64,000 nucleotides of DNA, taken from NCBI GenBank assembly GCA_008508345.1, contig QNGE01001261.1:1-64000 (forward strand), written 5' to 3'. Positions 11,437 through 21,400 of the stretch are shown here, piece after piece (the stretch's first letter is position 1; the number at the start of each line of letters is the position of its first letter). Source of the stretch: Paragonimus westermani. Lineage: Eukaryota; Platyhelminthes; Trematoda; Plagiorchiida; Troglotrematidae. The translations under genes were made by a program, and so were the position numbers. Below the pieces are notes generated by a model. It was not told the DNA's origin, did not search any database, and worked only from the letters and a program-made list of their open reading frames with translations.

Positions 11437-11964
11437 ATGTCGAAGACCTTTTACTCAAGGTTATTTAAAGCGGGTGACCGCCACTCTCCGGCTAGTTATC
11501 GGCCAACAAACCTCACTAGCATCCCGACCACAATAATGGAGCACCTACTTAAGCGCGCCATCCTCAATCACTTCTTATCAAATAACCTCTTCTCTTCCAC
11601 CCAGCATGGCTTCCTTCTTAATCGGTCATGCATAACAAACATACCTACTTTCATGAATAGTCTGGCGGAGGCCAACGACAATGGCCCCATCTCAGATGCT
11701 ATTTTCTTTGATTTCGCCAAGGCTTTTGACCGTGTCCCGCACAGCCCCCTGAAACACAAACTGGAAGCCTACGGTAATAAAAGAGAGGTTCTCCGCTGGA
11801 TTGCCTCGTTTCTTGATAGCAGAACTTTTAGAATCAAGACCGGATCAGACCTTTCGTCTCCCTCTTTTATTTCTGCGGGAGTTCCCCAAGGGTCAGTGCT
11901 AGGTCCTTTGTTATTCCTCATTTACATCAACGACCTTCTTCTTTCCAGTAGCGTCCTCTTGTAA
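11437..11964 (+). pseudogene. LINE reverse transcriptase, first part (copy B)
   Basis: The 175-residue frame contains FKAGDRHSPASYRPTNLTSI, STQHGFLLNRSC, IFFDFAKAFDRVPH (with the first catalytic Asp) and GVPQGSVLGPLLF, all typical CR1-like RT blocks. It breaks at LLLSSSVLL, just before the expected YADD. At its start, RLFKAGD follows directly after DVEDLLLKV, so RT blocks upstream have been deleted. Confidence 0.9.
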
Positions 11965-12230
11965 CACGCAACCGAAACCAGCGGGCGCCCACGAAGTGAA
12001 TTTGAGTTGTGTGACGGGGCGTGCTGCTGTGTTGTCAGTGCCGTTTTGGTTTACGTTTGTGTAAGTCGTGTGCATGGTTTACTGAGCTTTCGGCTCATGC
12101 GTTTTTGTATTGTTCCTCTTTTCAGAACTGTTGTTCGAACCCCCAATTCGGAAGAACGCTGTTCCTCTGTGCCTCCATATTGCTCCAGATTCGGGCCACA
12201 AGTGCCACGGACAGTCAGAGCGAAAGCAGC
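11960..12230 (+). mobile_element. Short insertion in copy B RT, related to 13.4 kb
   Basis: About 270 bp with no RT resemblance separate the two RT halves. The core 12005-12175 resembles 13405-13570 along its length, sharing for example GTGTAAGTCGTGTGCAT and TTCGGAAGAACGCT. A tRNA B-box-like TTGTTCGAACCCC lies near 12132. This may be a short non-autonomous retroposon. Borders are approximate because no clean target duplication was found. Confidence 0.5.
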
Positions 12231-12235
12231 TGGCC

Positions 12236-13050
12236 TGCATGTTATACTCTCATATGCAGACGACCTGAAAATCTGGAATGCCACTGATCTCAGTTAACCA
12301 CAAATTGACGTTGACGCGATAGAGTGCTGGTCGGACGGTTGGAGTCTCCCACTAAATGACAATAAATGTGCTCACATGTCACTCGGTGGGGATTCTAGCA
12401 ACGCCTTCATGATTCACAGCTCATCAACCACAGTAGATATCATGAGAATCGATCTGAAGAAAGATCTGGGCATCTGGTTGGCGTCTAACTTATCTTTCAC
12501 TTATCACCATGAGATGGCGGCAAAAAAGGGATTTGCCGCTCTTATGATGATTAGGCGCACTTTCCCCCGCATGGACAAGAAAGCTTTTCAAACGCTTTAA
12601 GGGATTTCTATAACACCGCTCCTCGAGTATGCCAATGAGGTCGTGTATACCGGCCTGAAGAAAGATACCAGCTGTTGAGCGTGTCCAGCGCGCAGTTATC
12701 AAGATGGTCGCGGACCCCAGCAATGTTACTTACCAGTCTCGACTTGAAATTTTTGACCTTTACCCACTTGAATTTCGAAGACTTCGTGGTGATCTAATAC
12801 TCACACACTTCTTCAGAGTGGGTCTTGTAGAACTGTTCTTCACTGTAGTGAATGATGACGGCCAACGAAGAAAATAGGAAGATTTTCAAGCTTCGTCCTC
12901 GGAACTTTCTTAGGCAGCAGTTCTTTTCTTACGGGGTTATTAACTATTGGAACAGCCTTCCTTCTGAGGTCGTCAGCAGCGCTTCTAAGGATCATTTTAA
13001 AGCTTCGCTTAATTCTCATTTTCTAAAATTTCATTATGCGAATAATCTTA
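12236..13050 (+). pseudogene. LINE reverse transcriptase, second part (copy B)
   Basis: It resumes with LHVILSYADDLKIWNATDLS, keeping the YADD catalytic pair, then DGWSLPLNDNKCAHMSLGG, DLGIWLASNLSFTYHHEM and ALMMIRRTFPRMDKKAF. After stops comes PRNFLRQQFFSYGVINYW and a Leu/Ser-rich end. The order matches the palm, thumb and C-terminal parts of CR1-like RT. Confidence 0.88.
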
Positions 13051-13111
13051 CTCTGTCCTTGGTACTCACTGTAATCTCCAGGAGCGGTGCTACACCCTGT
13101 TTTCATTGATC

Positions 13112-13300
13112 GCCTTTCATATCAACAGACGCCCGCTGACACTGAGCAGGGAAAACCGACTGGATCCGCGAGCCTTGGGCCGCTGTGTCGAACCCGCGTA
13201 TCAATCGCTGAATCGCTGCTAACTGAACCGAGTTGAACATATCGGCAGACGCCCGCCTGCTACTGAGCACGAAAAACCGACTGGACCGGGGTAACCTGGG
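13112..13300. repeat. Duplicated ~120-bp unit after CR1 copy B
   Basis: The segments starting CAGACGCCCGC near 13124 and 13245 are alike over about 60 bp (both continue through GAAAAACCGACTGGA), giving a period of about 121 bp. Two imperfect units are visible. It may be the 3' untranslated region of the LINE or a separate minisatellite. Confidence 0.65.
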
Positions 13301-13384
13301 CTTCGTTGACTCGTTGTTAGGTTGGACAAGCAACTGAACTTACGGTCAAGGTCATTTATAGAAAGACCAATTGTAAAGTGAAGT

Positions 13385-13575
13385 TGAAGCTGATCCCCGC
13401 GCACTTGTCGAATTTGACTTGTATGGCGGGACGTTCTGCAGTGCTGTTGACGCAGGTTTGGTTTTCATTTGTGTAAGTCGTGTGCATAGATTGCTGGACC
13501 TTTGGCTCGTGCCGTCTCCTTTTGTGGGACTTGCTGGAACTCCTACTTCGGAAGAACGCTTTCCCCGTAGGAAAG
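13385..13575 (+). repeat. Second copy of the short insertion repeat
   Basis: It aligns with 11990-12175 in direct orientation, sharing GTGTAAGTCGTGTGCAT and TTCGGAAGAACGCT with scattered differences and a few indels. It lies outside recognisable coding sequence, which supports an independent dispersed repeat. Confidence 0.6.
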
Positions 13576-13635
13576 CAGATAATGGGCGGCATATGATAAG
13601 GTCGCTTAATGGGGCTTCGCGCATTTTTTTCTCCC

Positions 13636-13709
13636 ACCGTTCCCTGAGTGTTCCCAAAGTGTCTAGTTAGAACACTCAGGGATCACTCGGGGAACGCTCA
13701 GGGAACGGT
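13636..13709. repeat. Hairpin with 20-bp arms
   Basis: ACCGTTCCCTGAGTGTTCCC at 13636-13655 pairs with 13690-13709 with one mismatch. The loop holds a further GAACACTCAGGGA (13670-13682) that can pair with the same left arm, so two alternative hairpins are possible. Confidence 0.8.
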
Positions 13710-13868
13710 CGTGCTACTACGGCGGTGTCTTCACGTTGGACCAAAGTTTGGTCGGGCGTTTTACTGGCGTCAGAGTAAAAACGGGCGGTTGCACGTTGCC
13801 GAATATTAGTCTGTGTTCAGTCACTTCATTATTGGGTGAAAATAGTTGTGGGGGCTTGTTAAACTTAG

Positions 13869-14056
13869 TCTCACAGTAGAGGTGATTTGGAGTATAAAAA
13901 CATCCGGACGGTTAGTTCAACGACAACTTGTCAGTATCTCATTAATGATCTCTTGAGAGAACGTTCTCAGATCAATAATGAGGTACTGTCAAGATGTTGA
14001 ACTAACCTTCTGAATGTTTTCATTCTGCAAACAACCTCTGTTGTGAGAGATTTACA
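13869..14056. repeat. Imperfect ~188-bp inverted repeat
   Basis: Two arms of about 90 bp are reverse complements around GAGAACGTTCTC (13957-13968). The best-matching part is GGTTAGTTCAAC near 13910 against GTTGAACTAACC near 13998. It has no coding sequence and resembles a foldback or MITE-type element; no target duplication was identified. Confidence 0.75.
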
Positions 14057-14059
14057 TTT

Positions 14060-16260
14060 CAGTTGAAATGTCGCTAACGTGGCGTGGGTTTTAAACCACA
14101 CGATCCACTACAGGTTGTGTATTGCACTCAGTACATTTACCCAGGACACATGGGTAGTGTTAAGAACGGTTAAAAGTGAATCACACGTTACTCTCTGTGC
14201 ACTGTCTCCTAGAAGGTTTCCCAGTAACCCGAAATGTGTACACTTAATGCCTGCAGCTCAAGAACACTGGATGCTGAATGGGAAACGGTTCTGATATCGC
14301 TGAAAGTGTGCAGCTGGTTTCTTCAGACGAACATTTTCATGGCCGCGTCCTAGAAACTATTGAATGTGCTATGTTCTCGCCACGGTTGGCTGTACTGCGA
14401 GCAGTTGAACCGGAGAAGCATTCGCTTTGGGCTGAGAAAAGCTTTGAACAGTGAGAGAAAAGATAAATGTAGAGTGCAACGGACGAACGAATCAACCTTA
14501 GTCGTGTGTATTTCATGATTTTTCATCTTACAATTACCACTCAAGATTTTTTTTATCACTGACTTGTTGATACCGCTGTGATTTCGTGGATATTTAGTTG
14601 ACAATTAAGACGTGTTCGATAATTACGGCTTTTAAACAGTAAAAGGGGCCACGGAATTTTTTCCATTCGACCATCTTTTGGATGTCTTTCAAATGTTCAG
14701 CCGAAACATTCAAAAGACGGTCGTATTTCTAGGGTCGTTCCAGATCGTAAGGGTTTGTTAACTGATAACTTCATATGAATTAACTGATTTTCCCATAAAG
14801 CTCTCTACTACCTTCATCTTATATTATTTGTTATAAGCTCGTTTGGTCCTTTGAAAGCAATTCATCGGCTGCGATAAATGTGCACAGAGGTTCATATCAC
14901 ATTAGTAAAGCAACCTTCCTCATTAGTGATGCTCCTGTGCACAGGGGCATCATGTTTCAACAACATTGTTTCCAAGAAGTTTTTAAGAATTCTACGGGAA
15001 TCTGGAAAGAACGTTGTTGATGTATATAGATATTCCATTTTTGCAGTCACTTTCATTTCTTCATGTCTTAAGTGCAGCAATTTGAATGATAATAATTCAC
15101 TTCACTCAAGTACTCTCACTGATATCCGTTGCAGAATTTGGAACTCTCGTAGTGGTGTATTATTATTCGTTTATTTAATGTGTGTAAACTGCTGTACGGT
15201 TTCCAGAAGGTAGAGGTTAACGGTTTAGGCACTACGTATTCCTCTGGGTCGGCACATGACAAACGAACAGTGGTCGGGTGCATTAGTGGTAGGGTCATGA
15301 TAGGGTTGTGGTGGGATCGTAGTAGGGTAAACGGCTATGTGGTGGATCTAAGGTGTGGTAGTCCTGTCGTCGGTGATGGAATGTGTTGCGCACCCTACTG
15401 TTACTCACCTTCAAAACGGTGGGGTGGTGGGGTGATCCGGGTGCAAACTCCCCCGTCAGTCCTCCATGACCCCACCAATCTGGTAGGGTGGGTGTGCTGG
15501 TAGGGTAAGCAGGGTTAACGAAAGTGTTTTATGGTTCGGAAAAAATGCGGAACCACAAGAGGGAACCCTATCTGAATAGTATATGTATATGTGTATAGAG
15601 TTACCAAACTGTTTTGGACCACCCACATTTTATTATCGCATACGTATTACTGAACTTACGAATCAAAAATCATTACGGGGAAGACTGGTGAAGGAACGTT
15701 CCTCCCCGTTACACGCAAAGCAACGATTACAGTGCGTCCGCGTACGTGCCCACCTTTTTTTAGTCCGCTCTTTTCGAATTCACCCTCGGACTTTCCACTA
15801 CGCTTTTCAGCCATGGATTTTTTTCTGAGGATTGCTGACTTCTTGTCTTCCAGCTTCCGTCCATGTGGATAAATGCTGTGCAGTTCTGATCAGCCGGTCA
15901 ATACCCGTGATCCTACGACATTTTGGTAACCACACCGTCTACCATTCGGACGGCAAAATCTAAATGAGTCGGTCGTACACCAATCTCTCCTTCGTTTTCT
16001 GGTTTGCCTCCGGCGTAACCAGCGTCAACCAATGCACTGTTTATCTATAATGGACCACGGGGTCCTGGGTGAAAAAAACCGGCACCATAGAAACGGCCCG
16101 TTGTCTCCCGGTTTTGTTATTTGATAGCCTCTTGGATTATTGCCACCCACGTCTCCTGATACAAGACTGCGAACTTTGTGTACTCAAAGCACAGACGTCC
16201 TTCGCTGGTCCAGTGAAAATCATCCTATATACTGCTAACGAGCGGGCATCGTCCGTTGCA
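14060..16260. other. Unassigned, G-rich TAGGGT tract near 15.3-15.5 kb
   Basis: No gene was recognised. Between 15290 and 15511 the plus strand is rich in short G runs and contains TAGGGT at 15290, 15301, 15323, 15484 and 15501, mixed with GGTGGGGTGGTGGGG near 15420. The rest is ordinary AT-rich sequence with short chance-like frames. Confidence 0.4.
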
Positions 16261-16266
16261 CACTCA

Positions 16267-16390
16267 CCATCGTCATCATGGATAGCAGTATATCAGTGGT
16301 TCACACTGATTTTTAACTACCACAAAACGATGAAAAAAAGCTAGCCGTGTATAGGGAGAGAACAAAGAAAATAAGGGAGCGGAATGGCGG
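16267..16390 (-). repeat. RTE-like 3' end, copy 1
   Basis: Read on the minus strand it ends in a GATGATG-type tail (plus CATCGTCATCAT near 16269). The adjoining ATCAGTGGTTCACACTGAT is shared with the ends at 17.6 and 47.2 kb. RTE elements typically end in such short tandem tails. Upstream sequence differs from the other copies, so it is a short 5'-truncated insertion. Confidence 0.6.
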
Positions 16391-16399
16391 GACGGTTAC

Positions 16400-17560
16400 A
16401 AACTAGAGCGGCTTCAAGCCGCTGCAGCCAATCTGCATTTTCATATGTGAATGAACTTGGTCATGACGTCACTATGGCGATGTCGTCCAATAAAACACGA
16501 GGTTTACTGTCACCTTCTCTTACTCTCGCGCCGCTCGCGTTACGGAACCAGAATCCCGGTCCACAACACAGTGAGACTATCGTTTAAATGTCTTGTGCAC
16601 TTCTCATCGGTTCTGTCCGTTTGCTGCCGTACATCTTCATCTGTCTCTTCCCACTCGTTGAGCTCATTTCATCCATTGATGACTTGATCAATTTCATGTT
16701 TTCTGCGATCCACTTGCTGTGAGTTTCGACCATATCCCACAATTGTATCAAGGTGTTTCACTGAATCTCAGAATCATCGCATCTCCGATTTTATGAACCA
16801 ACCTGATTTCATCGTATTTCCATCATTTTTTTAATTTCCCATTTTTGGGCTGAAGGGTGCGCTGTATGTAGTTAGACACTAGTTAGGTCACCAGTTTTTT
16901 ACTCGGCCTTGTTTCTTTTCTACGCAAAATGTTCTTACCTGCTGTTACTTCATAAGCTCCGAACCCTGATTAGCTTGCAATTATTTCTGATGGTAACTTG
17001 CTGAGATGATGCGTCTAAGCTTCATTTACCCGTCCAAACAGTTGTTTATCATCTCTTACACATCGTCTCCAAGTCGACTACAAGGGACTCGGGATCATGT
17101 AGGGACTATAGGTCATTTATCTACCCGGAAAGAGAAGACAAAGAATTTGGGAAGAGTAGGGAGAACGACGGGAGCGAGCAACGCACCAAAGTCAAACAGG
17201 CTGGTACAGAACCTTACAACCAGTTATTTACAGACCCTATTTTCACCCTCATGCCAGCTGGTCGCATATCCAAGACTTCAAGGTCCCTTTTGTTCTCACA
17301 GTCTTCTCACTTATTGCGGGCTTGCTGACGACAACTGACCACAAAGCCCTGTAAACAAGCAGTATTCAACGACTGTCGGTCGTCTTTTCAACGTCCTAGG
17401 TGACAGTTTACGGACGACGATGCACTTCATTATTCTTACCGATTCAGCGTGACAGTTATTCTCCGTGAAGCTTTTCTATTTTGATTATCATTTCTTTGCC
17501 GTTACTTTTTTATAACTCGTCATTCCTTCTGAAGAGGTGGTGTTTTGCCGAAAGATCTCT
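16400..17560. other. Unassigned stretch
   Basis: No recognised gene, RNA or repeat. Open frames are short and do not resemble known retroelement motifs. Confidence 0.3.
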
Positions 17561-17561
17561 A

Positions 17562-18870
17562 CACATCGTCGTCATCATCAAGGATACTACGTCAGTGGTT
17601 CTCGCTATGGTACTTAACTGACCTACATCCACGAAGAAAAATCCAAGAAGAGGCGAATTAATAGGGTGTAGAAAATAGGAAGGGAGAGGAAGGAGCCTAC
17701 TTGTAAACAAATATGTCTGCACAAACATTCAACGTCAAGTTGCCTACAGCTTGAAACCCGATCTACAGTGGTCAGCTCCTTGGTGGAATTTTTTGCTTCT
17801 TTACACCAGGCCATCATCAGCTCACCTTTTATCTTACACCAGTCGGCCGCAGAGTCCACAAAGAGTGGTAGTACATGGTTTGGCCTTATAAGCCTTTATA
17901 AACTTGAAGTTTGTACGAAAGAACTCGCCTGGTAATCACTACCAACTACCCGCCTCCTAACCTCTTCGTTACTTGCCCGATGGTGTCTCACGATGCGAGC
18001 GACCGAGCGCAGTTGTCGGTGGTTCACGTCTTCTACATTGAGCGACCGAGTTTCAGGACCGCAAAGTTATAGAGCCCTCGTAATTGTTATATACGCGACC
18101 CTGCAGAGATGCTAAAGTAACAACAAAAGGGCAAAGTACCAACGCATGATGTAAACCCGACTGTGTACCTCAATACGAATGGCAGTTTTGCGTGGAGCCA
18201 CGCTAATTATAACTGGTTTACGTGGAACTAAGGTTGATTCGGAGGAGGGCGCTAAGTATAACAATGCTCTTCATAATGTCAAGAACTGGTGCTGACTAAA
18301 GTTAGTCAGTGCTCGGCGCACAGTTGCAACAGCCACCCACCATTCTCTGAACGTGTGATGTCAACTTAAATTTGCCACTTAAACGAGACGACCGACCTGG
18401 GCGTTCATATCTCGAACCAGGTTGACTGCGACAGAGTTGTGCCGACCTAAAGCGAGCGACCAGCTCTGAGTAAAAAGGGCCCCCTGACACTGAATTCATT
18501 ACGGTCATTTGGAGTGTAGGCAGATGCAATGAAATAAATCCTGGAGATTTGGTGTCTAGAGCTAACTTTAACAGAACCTGCGAAACTGACGACAGAGTCT
18601 ACTTTTGACGAGAATCTAATCTACCAAGGCGGCTGCAACCGTTCTGCTGATTACTATACTTACTACAAATTGACCGGTAACGGCTGCTGCCGAGTCGCTT
18701 GATATGTACAGTCAATGTCGAGGAGACGGAGCGGTTGCTGTCAGTTCGGTAAATCGACTACTGTCCTGAATTCTAGTTTCTGTAATGCAGCAGGCGTTTA
18801 ACGTCTGTGCGAGAGCGGCTTTTTGGCCTACCTGTCTCAGAACGCTAAAAACATTTGGGTCCTGAGCAAT
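17562..18870 (-). mobile_element. RTE-like LINE 1, internally deleted
   Basis: From right to left on the minus strand: endonuclease N-terminus with VGQKAALAQTLN and CCITETRIQDSS (18860-18750), endonuclease continuation with FYSELVARFRS and YERPGRSSRLSG (18480-18350), then, without RT catalytic blocks, the late RT segment GRVY..., RSLNVEDVNHRQLRSVARIV (18110-17960). The 3' untranslated part ends in GATGATGACGACGATG at about 17580-17565. The RT core is missing between about 18290 and 18120. Confidence 0.72.
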
Positions 18871-20670
18871 AGACGAAGAAGACGGCAGGGTGGATGGCAA
18901 AAGATGGGACTTACTGGGGCACGGATACTATGGTTAGCTATGTCTGTTAGGAGCTCGATAGGATACTTATCAGAAATGCGGGAGGCGTTTAATGGCTCAT
19001 TTGAATAGAATATTGGGGAATCAACAGTAGTAATTCTTCGCCTATCCACTACGCTGTACACAACAGATAGGACTACCCGGTTTATATTGCGGGATATCTG
19101 GTGCTGTATTGGACCGTTAGTTTGTGAATATTCATAGTTGTATGTGAACTGACACACTGACAGGATGCTTAGGTGTAAACAGGTACTCACCCCACATACC
19201 ACGGGTCAATCTGTGCATCGTCATCTGTGGTGGGGACATCTGATTTGCGTTAGCTCTGTGTCACTCTGTGAGTGAACTCTATCTTTATTGAATCGTCGGC
19301 TTTTACTTTTTCGAGGGTTTATCACGGTCACGTGAACAGCAGTTTGATACTCATTTTTATTTCACGCATTTTCGTGTTATGGTGTGTTTCGTATGTATTG
19401 GTATGCATCGGCGCTTTAGCTGTTTCAAAAAGGGCTTTGACGACTTCTTAAATCACTAATGGCTATTTTTTTTACCCCGATTTTATGTCCACGGTATCAG
19501 GGTGGAGCATTTCGTGCGTTAAGCTAAAGGCGAGCTTCTATTCCGAAGTTTACACTCATGCCTACTAACCATATTGTGCTTTGTTGCTGCAAGTGTCTCA
19601 TGTTCCAGGTGCACCAAACTCGGAAAAGCAACAAATGGATTTGCAAAGTTTGTTCAACAAAACAGTCGATACTGAAGGTCAGTCTGTTATATGTGTCTCT
19701 TATTCTCCTGTCGACTGTATGTATTTCTCGTCAGGACATTTTCACCATAAGCGCTTGAAATTTTGATCTTACTCTGAAATATCAAAAGATTGCCATCGGT
19801 TGACGGTTTTTTCAATTATTACCAAGCGGAGGATAATTATAGGATTCGGCATTGTAGACAAAAGGCAGCAAAATAACAGAATGAACATAGCACAGCAGTT
19901 AGATAGTGAATGAAAAAATACCCATTTTGGGAACACAGTGCCGTTGGCGACGTTTCTCTACTGTGTTTGTGGCCATAGGTGGATAGCAACATTTTCGGAG
20001 GTTTTCTGTTGAAGTAATTCGGGCCACCTCAGTGACGCGTGGAAGCCAGCAAGTTTCTGAATGTTCTCTCTGCTACTTTTTGAGTACGTTCACTTTGGTA
20101 CGCAGTGTTTCGACGAACTTCAAGTGCTTAATTCGGTCGAAAACACCCATTGAAGTCATGAGAACGACAGAGTAGCGAACAAGACTTGTTTTCTGTGTTT
20201 GATCATCAGGCTAATTACAACACAATAACTATGAAAACTGACTAGTGTGAGTCAGAAAAACGGTCAATATAGGTTAAGGACGACGTGTTTGTTATCAGTT
20301 ACGTCGTCTATGTTCCAAATCATGGGCTTGATTGATTGTGGGCCAGGGGAGGTTAAGTGTCCGCACGAACTTCTGAGTGCAGAGGTCAGGGTTGCGCAAT
20401 AGGATGCTGATGGCTTCGGCAGCGGTCAGTATTCGAAATCTCACCATTTTTGATCGATTCCTTGACACTCAGTAGACAATCCGAAAAGCATCTTTCTTAC
20501 TGACAAAATGATCGGAGTCGGTCAAGTGAGCAACTGTCGCGCTTAAAACCGTTTTAATCACACCACTGTTCAACCACGCACTCTTGTACGATCAATATAT
20601 GATGCTCGACACGAGCAAACAAATGAGTACACACAATAATTGGTTGTTAAACATGGAAGTTTGTCTTTGA
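18870..20670. other. Unassigned stretch
   Basis: No gene or repeat was recognised beyond the RTE 5' region ending near 18870. Short frames only, with weak codon structure. Confidence 0.3.
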
Positions 20671-20678
20671 GTTGTGAC

Positions 20679-20773
20679 ATGATAACGGGTGTTGAACGGA
20701 AACTGATGCACAATTGAACAACAAGGTGGGTTGTTTCGACTGACTTTCAACACCGTTCAACACCCGTTATCAT
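20679..20773. repeat. Hairpin with 21-bp perfect arms
   Basis: 20679-20699 (ATGATAACGGGTGTTGAACGG) is the exact reverse complement of 20753-20773, with a 53-base loop. A CAATTG..ACAAGG motif in the loop recurs after the right arm near 20833. It could be a small foldback element. Confidence 0.8.
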
Positions 20774-20779
20774 CTCATG

Positions 20780-21400
20780 TTTCGAGTGACGGAGTGGTGT
20801 TCCATCAAACTACAAGGTGAACGTGATATTCAATTGTACGACAAGGATTTGTGCATAACCTCTTTGTCGGGCTACCTACCTTGCTACCGCCAAGTTGGCG
20901 ACTAAATGGTGAATCCGGATAGATTTGGCACGTTGAAGCCCAATGAGGTTAAAATTCATATTGGCCAGAAACGTCATTACCGATCTGAAGCCCCGACAGG
21001 TGTTCACCGTTCTATTCTCGTGTTTTTGATGAGCTCTGCTGTTTCTATCGGAGGCACATACAAAGCGTTTAGTAGGTTGATAAATAAGCGCGTGTTTGTC
21101 CATGCCTGGACTACAATACACCACAACAAAGCAGTCGGTAACTAACTTAAATTAGTTGTCTTTAGTTTGATAACTTCGGATACGGGAACGTAGCTGTCAA
21201 AGAATGGGTTAAATATCGCTCAGTGGAGTTCGTGACTATAAACATTCATTCATGCATAACGACTGTAGCGCCGACTGAAAGATACTGCCACTCAGGATCG
21301 TTGCTCAATTCAACGGTGACGTGGAATAACCTTCGGGAAGATAATTTTGTCAAAAAGGATATAAAATTGATAAAGCAAAGTTAAACGGAAGAACCAGGCA
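20780..21400. other. Unassigned; may hold the 3' end of RTE-like LINE 2
   Basis: No coding sequence was recognised. The 3' untranslated region of the neighbouring minus-strand RTE element should start here, but no ATG-type tail was identified. Confidence 0.3.

Larger units (their letters stand above)
10190..13110 (+). mobile_element. CR1-like LINE, copy B
   Basis: Apurinic-type endonuclease, RT and C-terminal remnants appear in order on the plus strand. It is better preserved than copy A but has frameshifts at about 10430 and 10677, a deletion near 11460 and an insertion at about 11960-12230. It ends after FSYGVINYWNSLPSEVVSS near 13000, the usual C-terminal signature of these LINEs. The flank downstream carries a duplicated unit. 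Confidence 0.85.
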
